Source: Paracoccaceae bacterium (GTDB lineage Bacteria > Pseudomonadota > Alphaproteobacteria > Rhodobacterales > Rhodobacteraceae). Taken from it: a stretch of DNA of 39,307 nucleotides. Where the stretch lies: NCBI GenBank assembly GCA_022448245.1, contig JAKVCO010000015.1, positions 1 to 39,307 of the forward strand. Direction: 5' to 3'. The position numbers and the translations under genes are program-made. The notes below the pieces were generated by a model. The model did not search any database. It was not told where the DNA came from and saw only the letters and a program-made list of their open reading frames with translations. This document shows positions 29,303 to 37,829 of the stretch, piece by piece (the stretch's first letter is position 1; the number at the start of each line of letters is the position of its first letter).

Positions 29303-29713
29303 TCATAGCCGCATCCGGGCCCCGAACCAGATCATAACGCCAATGGTGACCAGCCAGATGGTTGCAAAAAGGACGAGCGGCAAAGCCAGCGAGGGAAGCA
29401 TGGCTAAAAGCTCACCCATGGCACCAGCGCTTGCAAAGCCGCCCAGCGATACGACTGAAAAGAGCCCTGCCCCGACAAGAAAGAAGGAGAGCGTAAGCGT
29501 CAGGCCAGCTTGCATCCCCGGGGCGGCCTTGTTGATGCGAACATATTCGCGCCCGCCGTCAAAGGAGGCCACGACCACCGGCAGCATGGAAAGAACCAAG
29601 GGCGGCGGTGCGCCCGTGACCGCCAAAAGAGCCAGCCCTAGCGCCGTGACGATCACAATCGCTGCCAACATGACCCAGAAGAACCGCATGAGAAGTAGCC
29701 TCAAGTGCTCCAT
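29303..29713 (-). CDS. four-helix membrane protein of unknown function
   Basis: This 136-residue protein has four hydrophobic stretches, around residues 9-30, 35-50, 70-90 and 105-130, so it is an integral membrane protein. A strong AGGAGG precedes the ATG at 29713; a longer in-frame start at 29755 lacks one. The architecture resembles small uncharacterised families such as the ABZJ_00895 type. No catalytic motif is visible. It lies 53 bp upstream of purM on the same strand. Confidence 0.65.
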   Translation of the reverse strand: MEHLRLLLMRFFWVMLAAIVIVTALGLALLAVTGAPPPLVLSMLPVVVASFDGGREYVRINKAAPGMQAGLTLTLSFFLVGAGLFSVVSLGGFASAGAMGELLAMLPSLALPLVLFATIWLVTIGVMIWFGARMRL

Positions 29714-29831
29714 GGTGCGCGTCCTCCTCAACTTGGCGGATTCAATGCCCGCCATTATCTGCCGTCGCGCCTTACGCTAGCAGCCTCAATTGCTTGACGC
29801 TATCGGCGCAGCATCCTACCCCAAGCGTGCT

Positions 29832-29908
29832 GGGCCTGTAGCTCAATTGGTTAGAGCAGAGCGCTCATAACGCTTTGGTTGCGGGTTCAAGTCCTGCCGG
29901 GCCTACCA
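29832..29908 (+). tRNA. tRNA with CAU anticodon (tRNA-Ile2 or elongator tRNA-Met)
   Basis: This 77-nt tRNA has an encoded CCA. Acceptor GGGCCTG pairs with CGGGCCT (first pair G-U). The D arm is GCTC..GAGC, the anticodon loop CTCATAA with CAT, and the T arm GCGGG-TTCAAGT-CCTGC. The CAU anticodon fits Met, or Ile after lysidine modification by TilS. The body resembles the Ile2 type more than the elongator Met type I know from this group. It reads toward the histidine-kinase gene's 3' end, 15 bp away. Confidence 0.88.
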
Positions 29909-29923
29909 GCGATCCTCCACTCT

Positions 29924-31219
29924 TCACCTTGCCAGCACGAGGTCTGCGCAAAGCCCGCCCATGGCGTCGCTCTCGGTGAGGCGCAACGTGCCCCCATGGC
30001 GCCGCGCGGTGTCGGAGGCGATGGCCAGCCCGAGCCCGACCGAGCCGCCGCGATTCTGATTGCGCGCCACATCAAGGCGCGTGAAGGGCCGCGTGACGGC
30101 CTCTCGATCTTCGGGCGCAATGCCCGGTCCGTCATCCTCCACCCGAATACGGACTGAGCGATCCAGCAGCTCCACCGTCAGCCGGATGTGTTTGCCGTAG
30201 CGCGCCGCGTTCGAGATCAGGTTGGCTACGGACCGCTTCAAGCCAATGGGGCGCAGCTTCATCGTCGCGTGCGGCAGCGGAGCGCCAAGTTCCACATCAG
30301 CGCCCGTGCGTCGCGCGTCCTCGAAACAATCGGTCATGAGTTTGTGGAGGTCGGTCTCTACCGGCTCCTCCCCGGCACCGACGCGGGCGAAATCGAGAAA
30401 GGCGTCGATCATCTGTCCCATGTCATCGACGTCGTGGCTTAGGTCTTTCACATCGTCGCTCGGGTCCATCATCCCCAGTGCAAGGCGCATGCGGGTCAGC
30501 GGGGTGCGCAGATCATGGGACACACCGCTCAGAAGCAAGGTGCGCTGTTCGATCTGACGCTCGATCCGGGCGCGCATGTCGAGAAACGCCGCGCCCGCCG
30601 CCCGAACCTCGCTCGCACCAGCAGGAGAATAGGGTTCCGTCCGCCCTCGGCCAAAAGCATCGGCGGCCCGCGCAAGCCGCCGGATGGGCCGCAGCTGATT
30701 GCGCAGAAAGATGAATGCGATGGCGATCATGAAGATGCCCACAACGATCATCAGTACGAGAAGCTGATGCGGATTGCGCGCCGACATCCGGTTGCGATTG
30801 AAGCCGAGCTCGTAGGTCGTAGCCCCTTCGGTGATCCAGACACGCACGTAGCGGCGGTTCGATAGGTCTACGCCTTCCAGCGCAAAGATCTCATCAAGGC
30901 GCGAGATGATCGTGAAGCCTGAAATATCGTACCAATTTTTCGGGTTGCCGGGCGGCATGGGCGTACCCGTCTCAAGCGCCACGCCCAAGGGATCAGCCAG
31001 CGCGCGGCCCGCCATCAACCCCTCTTCCTCGGCCGTATCCAGAATGTGGGTCAGCACAATCGCTTGCGCATCCACCATCTGCCGGGTCACATCTTCAAAA
31101 TGATCCTGAATGAACACCACCGACACGATGACCTGCAGCGTCAGGAACGGCAGCGCCAGAATAAGTGCGGCACGGGCATAGATCCCGCGCGGCATATAGT
31201 CTTTGAGCCAACCGAACAT
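29924..31219 (-). CDS. EnvZ-like sensor histidine kinase
   Basis: This 431-residue inner-membrane kinase has helices at about 15-37 and 150-170, with a periplasmic sensor of about 110 residues between. HAMP then HisKA follow, with the phosphorylated His in LLSGVSHDLRTPLTRMRLAL. The ATPase domain has N box NLISNAARYG, G1 VEDDGPGIAPEDRE and G2 GGSVGLGLAIA. It belongs to the EnvZ/OmpR group. No response-regulator gene is adjacent, so its partner is elsewhere. It is divergent from the hydrolase gene with 26 bp between starts. Confidence 0.92.
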   Translation of the reverse strand: MFGWLKDYMPRGIYARAALILALPFLTLQVIVSVVFIQDHFEDVTRQMVDAQAIVLTHILDTAEEEGLMAGRALADPLGVALETGTPMPPGNPKNWYDISGFTIISRLDEIFALEGVDLSNRRYVRVWITEGATTYELGFNRNRMSARNPHQLLVLMIVVGIFMIAIAFIFLRNQLRPIRRLARAADAFGRGRTEPYSPAGASEVRAAGAAFLDMRARIERQIEQRTLLLSGVSHDLRTPLTRMRLALGMMDPSDDVKDLSHDVDDMGQMIDAFLDFARVGAGEEPVETDLHKLMTDCFEDARRTGADVELGAPLPHATMKLRPIGLKRSVANLISNAARYGKHIRLTVELLDRSVRIRVEDDGPGIAPEDREAVTRPFTRLDVARNQNRGGSVGLGLAIASDTARRHGGTLRLTESDAMGGLCADLVLAR

Positions 31220-31245
31220 GGCCGGAGCCTAGGGGGATGCGCGCC

Positions 31246-32118
31246 ATGAGGGAAGAGCTCGAACCAGACCTTGTCCGCATCCGCGCCCCGAATCCGGGGC
31301 CGCTGACCGGGACCGGGACAAACACCTACATCCTCGGCAGTGCAGACCGCGTGGTGATCGACCCGGGGCCAGACCATGACGGCCACCTAGAGGCGCTCCT
31401 GGCAGAGACGGAGGGCGCGATTGCGGCGATCCTCGTCACCCATTCGCATCTGGATCACTCGTTGCTTGTGCCCCGCCTGAAGGAAGCGACCGGGGCCGAC
31501 GTATATGCCTTCGGGCCCTCTGGCGCCGGCCAGTCCGACATCATGCGCGACTTGGCCAAAGACAGCGACATTGGCGGCAGTGAAGGCGCCGACCCTGCGT
31601 TTCGCCCGGATGTCACCCTTGCGGACGGCGAAGCAGTTACCCTCTCCGGTCAGACCATTCGCGCCCTCCATACCCCCGGTCACTTCGGGAACCACCTGTG
31701 CTTTGAGTGGCGCAGCGCTGTCTTCTCGGGCGATCACGTGATGGGATGGGCAACGACTCTCGTCTCTCCTCCTCATGGCGATCTGACGGACTTCATGGCC
31801 TCGTGCCGACGCCTCGCGGCCTCTGAGCACCGCATTTTCTATCCCGGCCACGGCGATTTGATCTCAGATCCAGCCTTACGGTTGGCCGAGCTCATGGCGC
31901 ATCGCACTGGTCGCGAAAACCAGATCCAGAGCGCTCTCCGCGATGGCCCGCGCACAGCCAGAGAGCTCACAGAGGCAATATATACTGATGTTTCAGAGAG
32001 CTTGTGGCCCGCGGCCGAGCGCAACGTACTTGCCCATCTGATCGACCTAACGGCCCGAAATATCGCCGCACCTGAGGGCCTACTGACGCGGCATTCTGTC
32101 TTCTCACTCAAAGGGTGA
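31246..32118 (+). CDS. metallo-beta-lactamase-fold hydrolase
   Basis: This 290-residue hydrolase has the HxHxDH zinc site in LVTHSHLDHSLLVP near residue 70. The further ligands HTPGH and GDHVMGW follow, and a C-terminal winged-helix-like part (FYPGHGDLISDPALRLAELMAHR and on) is present. This arrangement is that of the LACTB2/glyoxalase II-like group. The ATG at 31246 has AGGGGG about nine bases upstream; an ATG at 31237 is too close to it. Substrate is unknown, and tRNA-Asn follows on the same strand. Confidence 0.87.
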   Translation: MREELEPDLVRIRAPNPGPLTGTGTNTYILGSADRVVIDPGPDHDGHLEALLAETEGAIAAILVTHSHLDHSLLVPRLKEATGADVYAFGPSGAGQSDIMRDLAKDSDIGGSEGADPAFRPDVTLADGEAVTLSGQTIRALHTPGHFGNHLCFEWRSAVFSGDHVMGWATTLVSPPHGDLTDFMASCRRLAASEHRIFYPGHGDLISDPALRLAELMAHRTGRENQIQSALRDGPRTARELTEAIYTDVSESLWPAAERNVLAHLIDLTARNIAAPEGLLTRHSVFSLKG

Positions 32119-32179
32119 TTTTTGTCGTCAAAACCCTCTGGACGCCCCCGAAAGCCATTGCTATACGCGCCGCCAGTGT

Positions 32180-32254
32180 TCCGGCGTAGCTCAGCGGTAG
32201 AGCAGTTGACTGTTAATCAATTGGTCGTAGGTTCGATCCCTACCGCCGGAGCCA
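32180..32254 (+). tRNA. tRNA-Asn(GTT)
   Basis: This 75-nt tRNA has acceptor TCCGGCG pairing with CGCCGGA, anticodon loop CTGTTAA (GTT), T arm GTAGG-TTCGATC-CCTAC, and an encoded GCCA end. It begins 61 bp after the hydrolase gene. The 142 bp after it are AT-rich and lead to a livM fragment. Confidence 0.97.
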
Positions 32255-32284
32255 AAATTTCTTTCAGACTTCAAATGAGTAACG

Positions 32285-32307
32285 AACCGTCCCTAAGGGC
32301 GGTTTTT
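32285..32307 (+). terminator. Rho-independent terminator after tRNA-Asn
   Basis: AACCG(T)CCC and GGGCGGTT form an 8-bp stem with one bulged T and the loop TAA, followed by a run of T. It lies 31 bp after the tRNA and should end its transcript. Confidence 0.7.
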
Positions 32308-32396
32308 GGTTTCTGCAACATCTCTGCAATATGATGACGAACTAAACGACCTTAGACCTGGTCTTGAGCGGAAAATATCGCGGAACTTAATAAGCC

Positions 32397-32897
32397 GTGA
32401 CTAAACACCTAGGGGCGGCGGTCTTCGTGATCGCGGCGGCCTACCTCTTTCTGCGCTCGCGCCGAGGCCTCGCCCTGACGGCGATCCGCGATAATGAGCT
32501 CGCCGCCGGGTCGCTCGGCATCGATATCTGGCGCACGAAGTTCGTGGTCTACGTCATCACTGGCGCTCTCACGGCCATGATCGGCGCACTGATCGTCCGG
32601 CAGAAACTGCGCATCTCCTCCGATTCAGCGTTCTCCGTGAACGATTGGACGGCGTTCGTGATCTTCATCGTGGTCATCGGTGGGATTGGCACCATCGAGG
32701 GGCCCATCATCGGCACGCTGATCTTCTTTGCCCTGCGCGAGACGCTCGCCGGCCTCGGTACGACCTACCTCATCGTCCTCGGCGTGGTGGCCATCGTCGT
32801 CATGCTGAAGGCGCCGAAGAGCATGTGGGGCTACGCGCGGGACCGGTTCGACCTACAGCTCTTCCCGTTGGGATATCGCGTGCGCCGGAAGGACTAA
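32397..32897 (+). pseudogene. 5'-truncated branched-chain amino-acid ABC permease (LivM)
   Basis: This reading frame of 166 codons matches the C-terminal half of LivM: the signature GLALTAIRDNELAAGSLGID, a FTSIND-like SVNDWTAFVIFIVVIGG, GTIEGPIIGTLIFF and a C-terminal MLKAPKSMWG. Full LivM proteins are roughly 300-350 residues. The N-terminal helices are absent. In-frame upstream there is a TAA just before the possible GTG start, and homology seems to begin only about ten bases later. No livF/G/H/K genes are in the window. It is probably not functional. Confidence 0.8.
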
Positions 32898-32952
32898 TTT
32901 GGCGCAGCTCTAAGGGGTTGGAGCAAGCCGCACCCTCGCTTAATCTGTACCC

Positions 32953-33954
32953 ATGGGTCAGATCACTTCGCTCTTTGCGCGTAAGGTCATTGCCGCCGCC
33001 GGCGACGCAATTGATCCTGTCGCGGTGCTGGCATCGGTGGGGCTCGATGCGAAAGGTCCTTTGGACCCCAAGCACATGCTCGATGAAAACACGTTCTACG
33101 GCATGCTTGAACTCATGGGCGCCCAGATGGATGTCACCGCGCTGCCCCTTACCGTGGGGGGCCAGATGCGCCCTGATGAATACGGGGCACTAGGGCTGGC
33201 ATGGAAAGCCGCGCCGAACCTCATGGGATCCTTCAGCCGTGTGGCGCGCTACTGGCGGCTTTGGACGAGCTTCACGATGTACAAGCTCACCGAAACATCT
33301 CAAGGCATCCTGTTCTCCGAACATCGCGAGGGCGACAGACGACTGGGCATGCGCCTTTCCATTGAGGCCGATTTGGCCAGCGGCATTTCGCTATCGCGCC
33401 AAGTCTCCGCCCAGCCCTTCGCCCCGCTAGCGGTCTATTTCACCCACGCCGCCCCCGCGACCACCGCTCATCACGAGGAATACTTCGGCTGCCCCGTGCA
33501 CTTTGGTGCGGACAAGGATGCACTCTTGATGTCGCGAGCCTCCCTCAACGCGCCGAACCTCCTTGGCGACGAAGGGATCACGCAATTCCTCGTCTCGCAT
33601 CTCGATGCAGAGCTTGCGCAGATCGACACCACGCCCCCGCTGCAAGCGCAGACCAAGGGCGAGATCGCGCGCGCCCTGTCCGACGGGCTGCCCAAGATGG
33701 CCGACGTTGCACGCAGCCTCGGGCTGAGCGCGCGGTCCTTCCATCGCAGGCTCGCAGAACAAGGCCTGTCCTTCCATACGCTCACCGAGGAAACACAGCG
33801 CGAGATCGCCATCGGCATGCTGAAAGAGGATGCCTACGCCTTGTCCGAGATCGCCTTCCTGACCGGCTATTCAGAGCAAAGCGCCTTCAACCGGGCGTTC
33901 AAACGCTGGACGGGCGACACCCCAGCCGCCTACCGCAAAACGCTTCGCCCCTAG
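32953..33954 (+). CDS. AraC-family transcriptional regulator
   Basis: This 333-residue DNA-binding protein is of the AraC family with an N-terminal ligand domain of the type seen in OruR/ArgR-like proteins (AraC-binding domain-2-like, residues 20-200). The C-terminal double helix-turn-helix has LPKMADVARSLGLSARSFHRRL as first unit and ALSEIAFLTGYSEQSAFNRAF with ARKWTGDTPAAYRK-like end as the second. The inducer is not known. It lies 55 bp after the livM fragment and may have regulated the lost transport genes. Confidence 0.9.
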   Translation: MGQITSLFARKVIAAAGDAIDPVAVLASVGLDAKGPLDPKHMLDENTFYGMLELMGAQMDVTALPLTVGGQMRPDEYGALGLAWKAAPNLMGSFSRVARYWRLWTSFTMYKLTETSQGILFSEHREGDRRLGMRLSIEADLASGISLSRQVSAQPFAPLAVYFTHAAPATTAHHEEYFGCPVHFGADKDALLMSRASLNAPNLLGDEGITQFLVSHLDAELAQIDTTPPLQAQTKGEIARALSDGLPKMADVARSLGLSARSFHRRLAEQGLSFHTLTEETQREIAIGMLKEDAYALSEIAFLTGYSEQSAFNRAFKRWTGDTPAAYRKTLRP

Positions 33955-34043
33955 GCTTTGTGAAGTTTTCGAAACAACGCAGATCATCGCTTCACTCCCG
34001 GCTTAGAAGCTGCGCATCCTGCCCCATAAAGTAGGAGCATTTC

Positions 34044-34640
34044 ATGAAGCACATCGTATTCGATATCGGCGCCGTTCTCATCGATTGGAACCCCTTCCTG
34101 TCCTTTGAGGACGCTTTTGACAGCCGCGCTGAGTGCGAGGCCTTCCTGAAGCGCGTCAACTTTGATCGCCTCAACGTGGCAGGTGACGCAGGCGCCACCT
34201 TCGCGCAGATGGCGGACATGGTGGAGGACCCGGCAGATGCCGCCCTCCTGGCCCAGTACATCGCGCGCTATACCAAGTCGGTCTATGCCAAGATCGATGG
34301 GACGTGGGACATCCTGCGCGCCTTGAAGGCCAAGGGTCATCCTGTGCACGCGATCACCAATTGGTCAGCCGAGACATGGCCTGAGGGCGTGAAGGCTCAT
34401 CCCGAATTGGGCGATGCGTTTGAGACGCTCATCGTCTCTGGTGAAGTGCGGATGGTGAAGCCGTCGCTCGCGATCTTTGATCTCCTGTGCGAGCGCGCGA
34501 GCGTCGCTGCCGGGGAGTGCATCTTCATCGATGACGGCCTGCAAAACGTCGCTGGTGCGCGCGCTGCAGGCATGGACGCGATCCATTTCACAAGCCCCGA
34601 GGCGCTGGCCAACGCGCTGAAGGCGCGAGGCGTGCTCTAG
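34044..34640 (+). CDS. HAD-superfamily hydrolase
   Basis: This 198-residue phosphatase-like or dehalogenase-like enzyme has a HAD motif I FDIGAVLIDW with the nucleophile Asp7; the second Asp is replaced by Gly9, as in the YihX-type subgroup. Motif II is ITNWS, motif III has Lys in MVKPSLAIF, and motif IV is CIFIDDGLQNVAGA. The Asp/Gly change leaves the usual proton donor missing. A GTAGGAGC precedes the ATG. It overlaps the convergent transporter gene by four bases. Confidence 0.88.
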   Translation: MKHIVFDIGAVLIDWNPFLSFEDAFDSRAECEAFLKRVNFDRLNVAGDAGATFAQMADMVEDPADAALLAQYIARYTKSVYAKIDGTWDILRALKAKGHPVHAITNWSAETWPEGVKAHPELGDAFETLIVSGEVRMVKPSLAIFDLLCERASVAAGECIFIDDGLQNVAGARAAGMDAIHFTSPEALANALKARGVL

Positions 34641-35659
34641 GAGCCGCGATCAAACAGGCGCACCGCGATTGGTGCGCCGAGGATCACAGTGAATATCCGC
34701 AGAATGTGGTGAGCCACCACGAAGGCCATGTCGGCCCCGACAATCAGCGCAAGAACGGTGAGTTCCGCTTGGCCGCCGGGTGCAAAAGCCAAAAGGACCT
34801 CCTGACCGGGCGCGAGGCCCGCCATGTAGATCCCCTCAACGAAGATGATCGTTAGGATGATCAGGATCACACAGAACCCGAAACCTGCGGCGAGGTCGCG
34901 CCGCACTTCTTGCATGGTGACGCCTGCGTATTTGGCGCCGATGGTCATGCCGATGAAGAACTGAGCGGCCCAGATCGCCTCGGCTGGTGGGCGGTTCTCA
35001 ATAAAACCAGCGATGGTCACTACCGCTGTCAGAAGGAGCGGCCCGAGGATGGACGCCCCAAACATCCCAAGCCACTTCGCCCCGCGCCAGCCGATGATGG
35101 CGCAGGCCACCATCAGCGCGAGCTGGTCCCACGGGATCGTCCTCGCAGGTTTACCAGGTGGATTGGACAGGTCCGCATCCCAAATGCCCTGCAGAAGGAA
35201 CGGCAGCGCCACGACGATCACCGAGACGCGCGTCGCGTGGACAAGCGACAGGGTCCGGATATTGCCGCCCGCCTCTTCGCCAAAGATCAGCATATCCTGC
35301 AAACCGCCCGGCATCGTTGAATAATATGCGGTCGGGAAATCAAACCCCCAGATACGCCGGAAGTACGGTACGCCTGCAAAACCGATAACCGCGACCATGA
35401 CAGGCACCAGCAGCAGCGTGGGCCACATCGCAGGCAACGTGACGATCACCGCAGGCGTCAGCGTCGCGCCCACAGCCACGCCGAGAACCGTGCGCATGCT
35501 CTCATTCAGCAGCTTGATGCCCTTGAGCGGAACCCCAATCAGCGCGGTCGCAAGACACGCAAAAATGGGGCCGAGAAGCCACGGCAGCGGCAGGTTCAGA
35601 AGAAAGAATGCTCCAACGCCGAGGCCAGCAATGGCGAAAGTCATCAGCACGTGGATCAT
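34637..35659 (-). CDS. AbrB-duplication family membrane protein
   Basis: This 340-residue integral membrane protein has about ten helices. It shows the repeated pattern of the AbrB/COG3180 family (LPWLLGPIFACLATALIG, and FPTAYYSTMPGGLQDMLIFGEEAGGN). Despite the name this is a membrane protein family, often guessed to be a transporter. Its ATG overlaps the stop of the GntR gene (ATGA), so the two are cotranslated. By context it may transport or sense the substrate of the divergent dehydrogenase. Confidence 0.85.
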   Translation of the reverse strand: MIHVLMTFAIAGLGVGAFFLLNLPLPWLLGPIFACLATALIGVPLKGIKLLNESMRTVLGVAVGATLTPAVIVTLPAMWPTLLLVPVMVAVIGFAGVPYFRRIWGFDFPTAYYSTMPGGLQDMLIFGEEAGGNIRTLSLVHATRVSVIVVALPFLLQGIWDADLSNPPGKPARTIPWDQLALMVACAIIGWRGAKWLGMFGASILGPLLLTAVVTIAGFIENRPPAEAIWAAQFFIGMTIGAKYAGVTMQEVRRDLAAGFGFCVILIILTIIFVEGIYMAGLAPGQEVLLAFAPGGQAELTVLALIVGADMAFVVAHHILRIFTVILGAPIAVRLFDRGS

Positions 35660-36291
35660 GAGCTAAGCGCCCCCAGCCGGACCCGAAGGGACGTATTAAG
35701 GTGCGCCTCAGCCTGCTGCCCGGCAGCCGCAACATCGCCAGAACGCAGGGCCGCGATGATGGCCGCGTGCTCTGCCGTGACCACGTCGATCCGGGCCGCA
35801 TCCGAGAAGGTCGTCGGACCCAAAAGCAGCAGCGAGTTGTTCAACGCCCGCGCCGCATCGAGGAGGAACCTGTTCCGACATGCGAGGTAGAGGCCCCGGT
35901 GAAAGTCCTGATTGATTGCGGCGGCCTGCGCGGGGTTATCGCGCTCCCCAGCGATCTGCGCGTTGAGCGCCTCGAGCGTATCAAACTCCGCCGCGGAGCC
36001 GTGTTTGGCGGCCATCTCCGCTGCTGTGCGCTCGAGGACGGCCCGCATCTCGTATAGCTCGACCACCTCCGCGTGCCCAAGTTGCCGGATCGTGGCCCCC
36101 TGACGCGGGCGGTGCTCCACGATTCCTTCCGCTTCCAGCCGACGCAGCGCCTCACGCACGGGCGTGCGCGAGAGCTTCAGCCGTTCGCCCACGTCCTCCT
36201 CCCGCAGCCGGTCCCCCGGTGCGTATTCGCCTGCGCGGATCGCTTTCAGTAATGCGGCATAGGCGAGCTCGCCCGATGCTTGTTGAGCCAT
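35656..36291 (-). CDS. GntR-family (FadR/FCD) transcriptional regulator
   Basis: This 211-residue regulator has an N-terminal winged helix (LREEDVGERLKLSRTPVREALRRLEAEGIVEHRPRQGATI, in residues 25-65). The FCD effector domain follows, with the metal-type residues in NQDFHRGLYLA, TAEHAAIIAAL and AEAHLNTSL. The ATG at 36291 follows AAAGGAGG. It reads divergently from the flavoprotein gene, with a perfect inverted repeat between them as likely operator. The AbrB gene is in the same operon. Confidence 0.93.
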   Translation of the reverse strand: MAQQASGELAYAALLKAIRAGEYAPGDRLREEDVGERLKLSRTPVREALRRLEAEGIVEHRPRQGATIRQLGHAEVVELYEMRAVLERTAAEMAAKHGSAAEFDTLEALNAQIAGERDNPAQAAAINQDFHRGLYLACRNRFLLDAARALNNSLLLLGPTTFSDAARIDVVTAEHAAIIAALRSGDVAAAGQQAEAHLNTSLRVRLGALSS

Positions 36292-36308
36292 CTTCGGCCT
36301 CCTTTCAT

Positions 36309-36332
36309 TTTTGTATCCGCTTGGATACAAAA
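36309..36332. promoter_or_regulatory. likely GntR operator, perfect 10-bp inverted repeat
   Basis: TTTTGTATCC (36309-36318), a 4-base spacer GCTT, then GGATACAAAA (36323-36332). It occupies most of the 63-bp space between the GntR start (36291) and the flavoprotein start (36355). Position and symmetry fit a site for the adjacent FCD-type GntR regulator, controlling both directions. Binding is inferred. Confidence 0.75.
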
Positions 36333-36354
36333 CGTCCAGCGGGAGGAATCAGCC

Positions 36355-37818
36355 ATGAAAAAAGTCGTCGTCGTCGGATCTGGAAACGCAGCCATGGCTG
36401 CAGGCATTGCAGCGCTCGAGAAAGGCGCCCAGGTGCTGATGCTGGAAAAAGCGGGGCCGGAGCTTTCAGGCGGCAACACGAAGTACACCGCCGGCGCCAT
36501 GCGCTTTGCCTATGACGGTTCAGAAGAGCTGATCCCCCTTCTGTCCGACCCAGACGATGACCGCCTGCCGCGCACGGATTTCGGCAGCTACACAAAGCAA
36601 AAGTTCTCCGACGATCTCTTGGGTTTCAACGAGGGCCTGCCGCTGAGCCGCGAACAAGGCATCCTCGTGGGCGAAAGCTATAAGGCGGTGCGCTGGCTCG
36701 CCTCCAAAGGTGTCACCTATGAGCCCATCTGGTCGCGCCAGTCCTTTGAGAAAGACGGCAAGATCATCTTCTGGGGCGGCCTGACATTGGCCTCCAACAA
36801 TGAAGGCGTGGGCCTCTTCGACATGGAGCTTGCCGCCTTTGAAAAGCTCGGCGGGAAAATCCGCTACGAGGCCGGTGTCACCGGGCTAATGACCGAAGGC
36901 GACCGCGTCACCGGTGTCCGCGTGGGAGATGAAGAGTTCGCCGCCGATTCTGTCGTGCTGGCCTGCGGCGGCTTTGAAGCCTCCGACGAGATGCGCGTGG
37001 CTGAGTTTGGTCCCGACTGGGCCGTGGCCAAGGTGCGCGGAACGCCGATGAACACCGGCGACGGCCTCAAAATGGCTTACGGCATGGGCGCCAAGGCACA
37101 CGGGCGCTACAACGGCTGCCACGCCACGCCCATGGACCTTCACATGAAGAACTACGGCAACCTCGATATTCCGCCGGGGGAGCGCAAAAACTACCGCAAG
37201 ATCTGCTACTTCCTAGGCGTCATGCTCAACGCCAACGGCGACCGCTTCGTCGATGAGGGCATCAACTTCCGCAACTACACCTACGCGCAGTTTGGCCGCG
37301 CGGTATTGGAACAGCCCCAGCATTTCGCCTGGCAGATCTTCGACGACAAGGTGATGGACCTCCTTTACGGCGAATACCGCTTCCGCGACGCGAGCTACGT
37401 GGAGGCAGAGACGCTGGAAGAGCTGGTGACCAAGCTTGAAGGCGTCGATGCGGACGCGGCTCTGGCGACGTTAAACGCCTATAATGAAGCGGTGATGGAC
37501 GACGTGGATTTCGATCCGACGTCTCTTGATGGCAAAGGCACCGAGGGCCTCGAGTTGGCAAAATCCAACTGGGCGCAAAGGTTCGATACCGCTCCCTTCC
37601 GGGCCTACCCCGTCACGGGCGGCATCACCTTCACCTACGGCGGGCTTGAGGTCGATGACGCTGGCGCAGTGCTTCGCGAAGACGGCAGCGCCATTGATGG
37701 CCTCCACGCCTGCGGCGAACTTGTGGGCGGCGTGTTCTACGGCGGCTATCCGGGGGGCTCCGGCCTTACATCCGGGGCTGTCTTCGGCCGCCGCGCGGGG
37801 TACGGTGCGGCCGACTAA
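36355..37818 (+). CDS. FAD-dependent dehydrogenase, fumarate reductase/TcuA-like
   Basis: This 487-residue flavoprotein has the N-terminal FAD motif VVVVGSGNAAMAAGIAALEKG, the glycine-rich GGNTKYTAGAM, the C-terminal GGITFTYGGLEVDDAG and ACGELVGGVFYGGYPGGSG. This is the fold of fumarate reductase flavoprotein subunits, closest in outline to tricarballylate dehydrogenase TcuA. Its substrate is probably a small organic acid, oxidised or reduced at a C-C bond. GGGAGGA precedes the ATG at 36355. It lies downstream of the proposed operator, and the SnoaL-like gene follows 11 bp later. Confidence 0.88.
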   Translation: MKKVVVVGSGNAAMAAGIAALEKGAQVLMLEKAGPELSGGNTKYTAGAMRFAYDGSEELIPLLSDPDDDRLPRTDFGSYTKQKFSDDLLGFNEGLPLSREQGILVGESYKAVRWLASKGVTYEPIWSRQSFEKDGKIIFWGGLTLASNNEGVGLFDMELAAFEKLGGKIRYEAGVTGLMTEGDRVTGVRVGDEEFAADSVVLACGGFEASDEMRVAEFGPDWAVAKVRGTPMNTGDGLKMAYGMGAKAHGRYNGCHATPMDLHMKNYGNLDIPPGERKNYRKICYFLGVMLNANGDRFVDEGINFRNYTYAQFGRAVLEQPQHFAWQIFDDKVMDLLYGEYRFRDASYVEAETLEELVTKLEGVDADAALATLNAYNEAVMDDVDFDPTSLDGKGTEGLELAKSNWAQRFDTAPFRAYPVTGGITFTYGGLEVDDAGAVLREDGSAIDGLHACGELVGGVFYGGYPGGSGLTSGAVFGRRAGYGAAD

Positions 37819-37829
37819 CAGGACGCGCC

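Noticed and set aside
28392..29780. Plus-strand ORF of 462 codons opposite purM
   Set aside because: It is a shadow of purM and the membrane protein gene; the minus strand shows all PurM motifs.
32180..32400. Prophage or integrative element at tRNA-Asn
   Set aside because: No integrase, phage gene or clear repeat of the tRNA 3' end is present in the window; only the truncated livM hints at past events.
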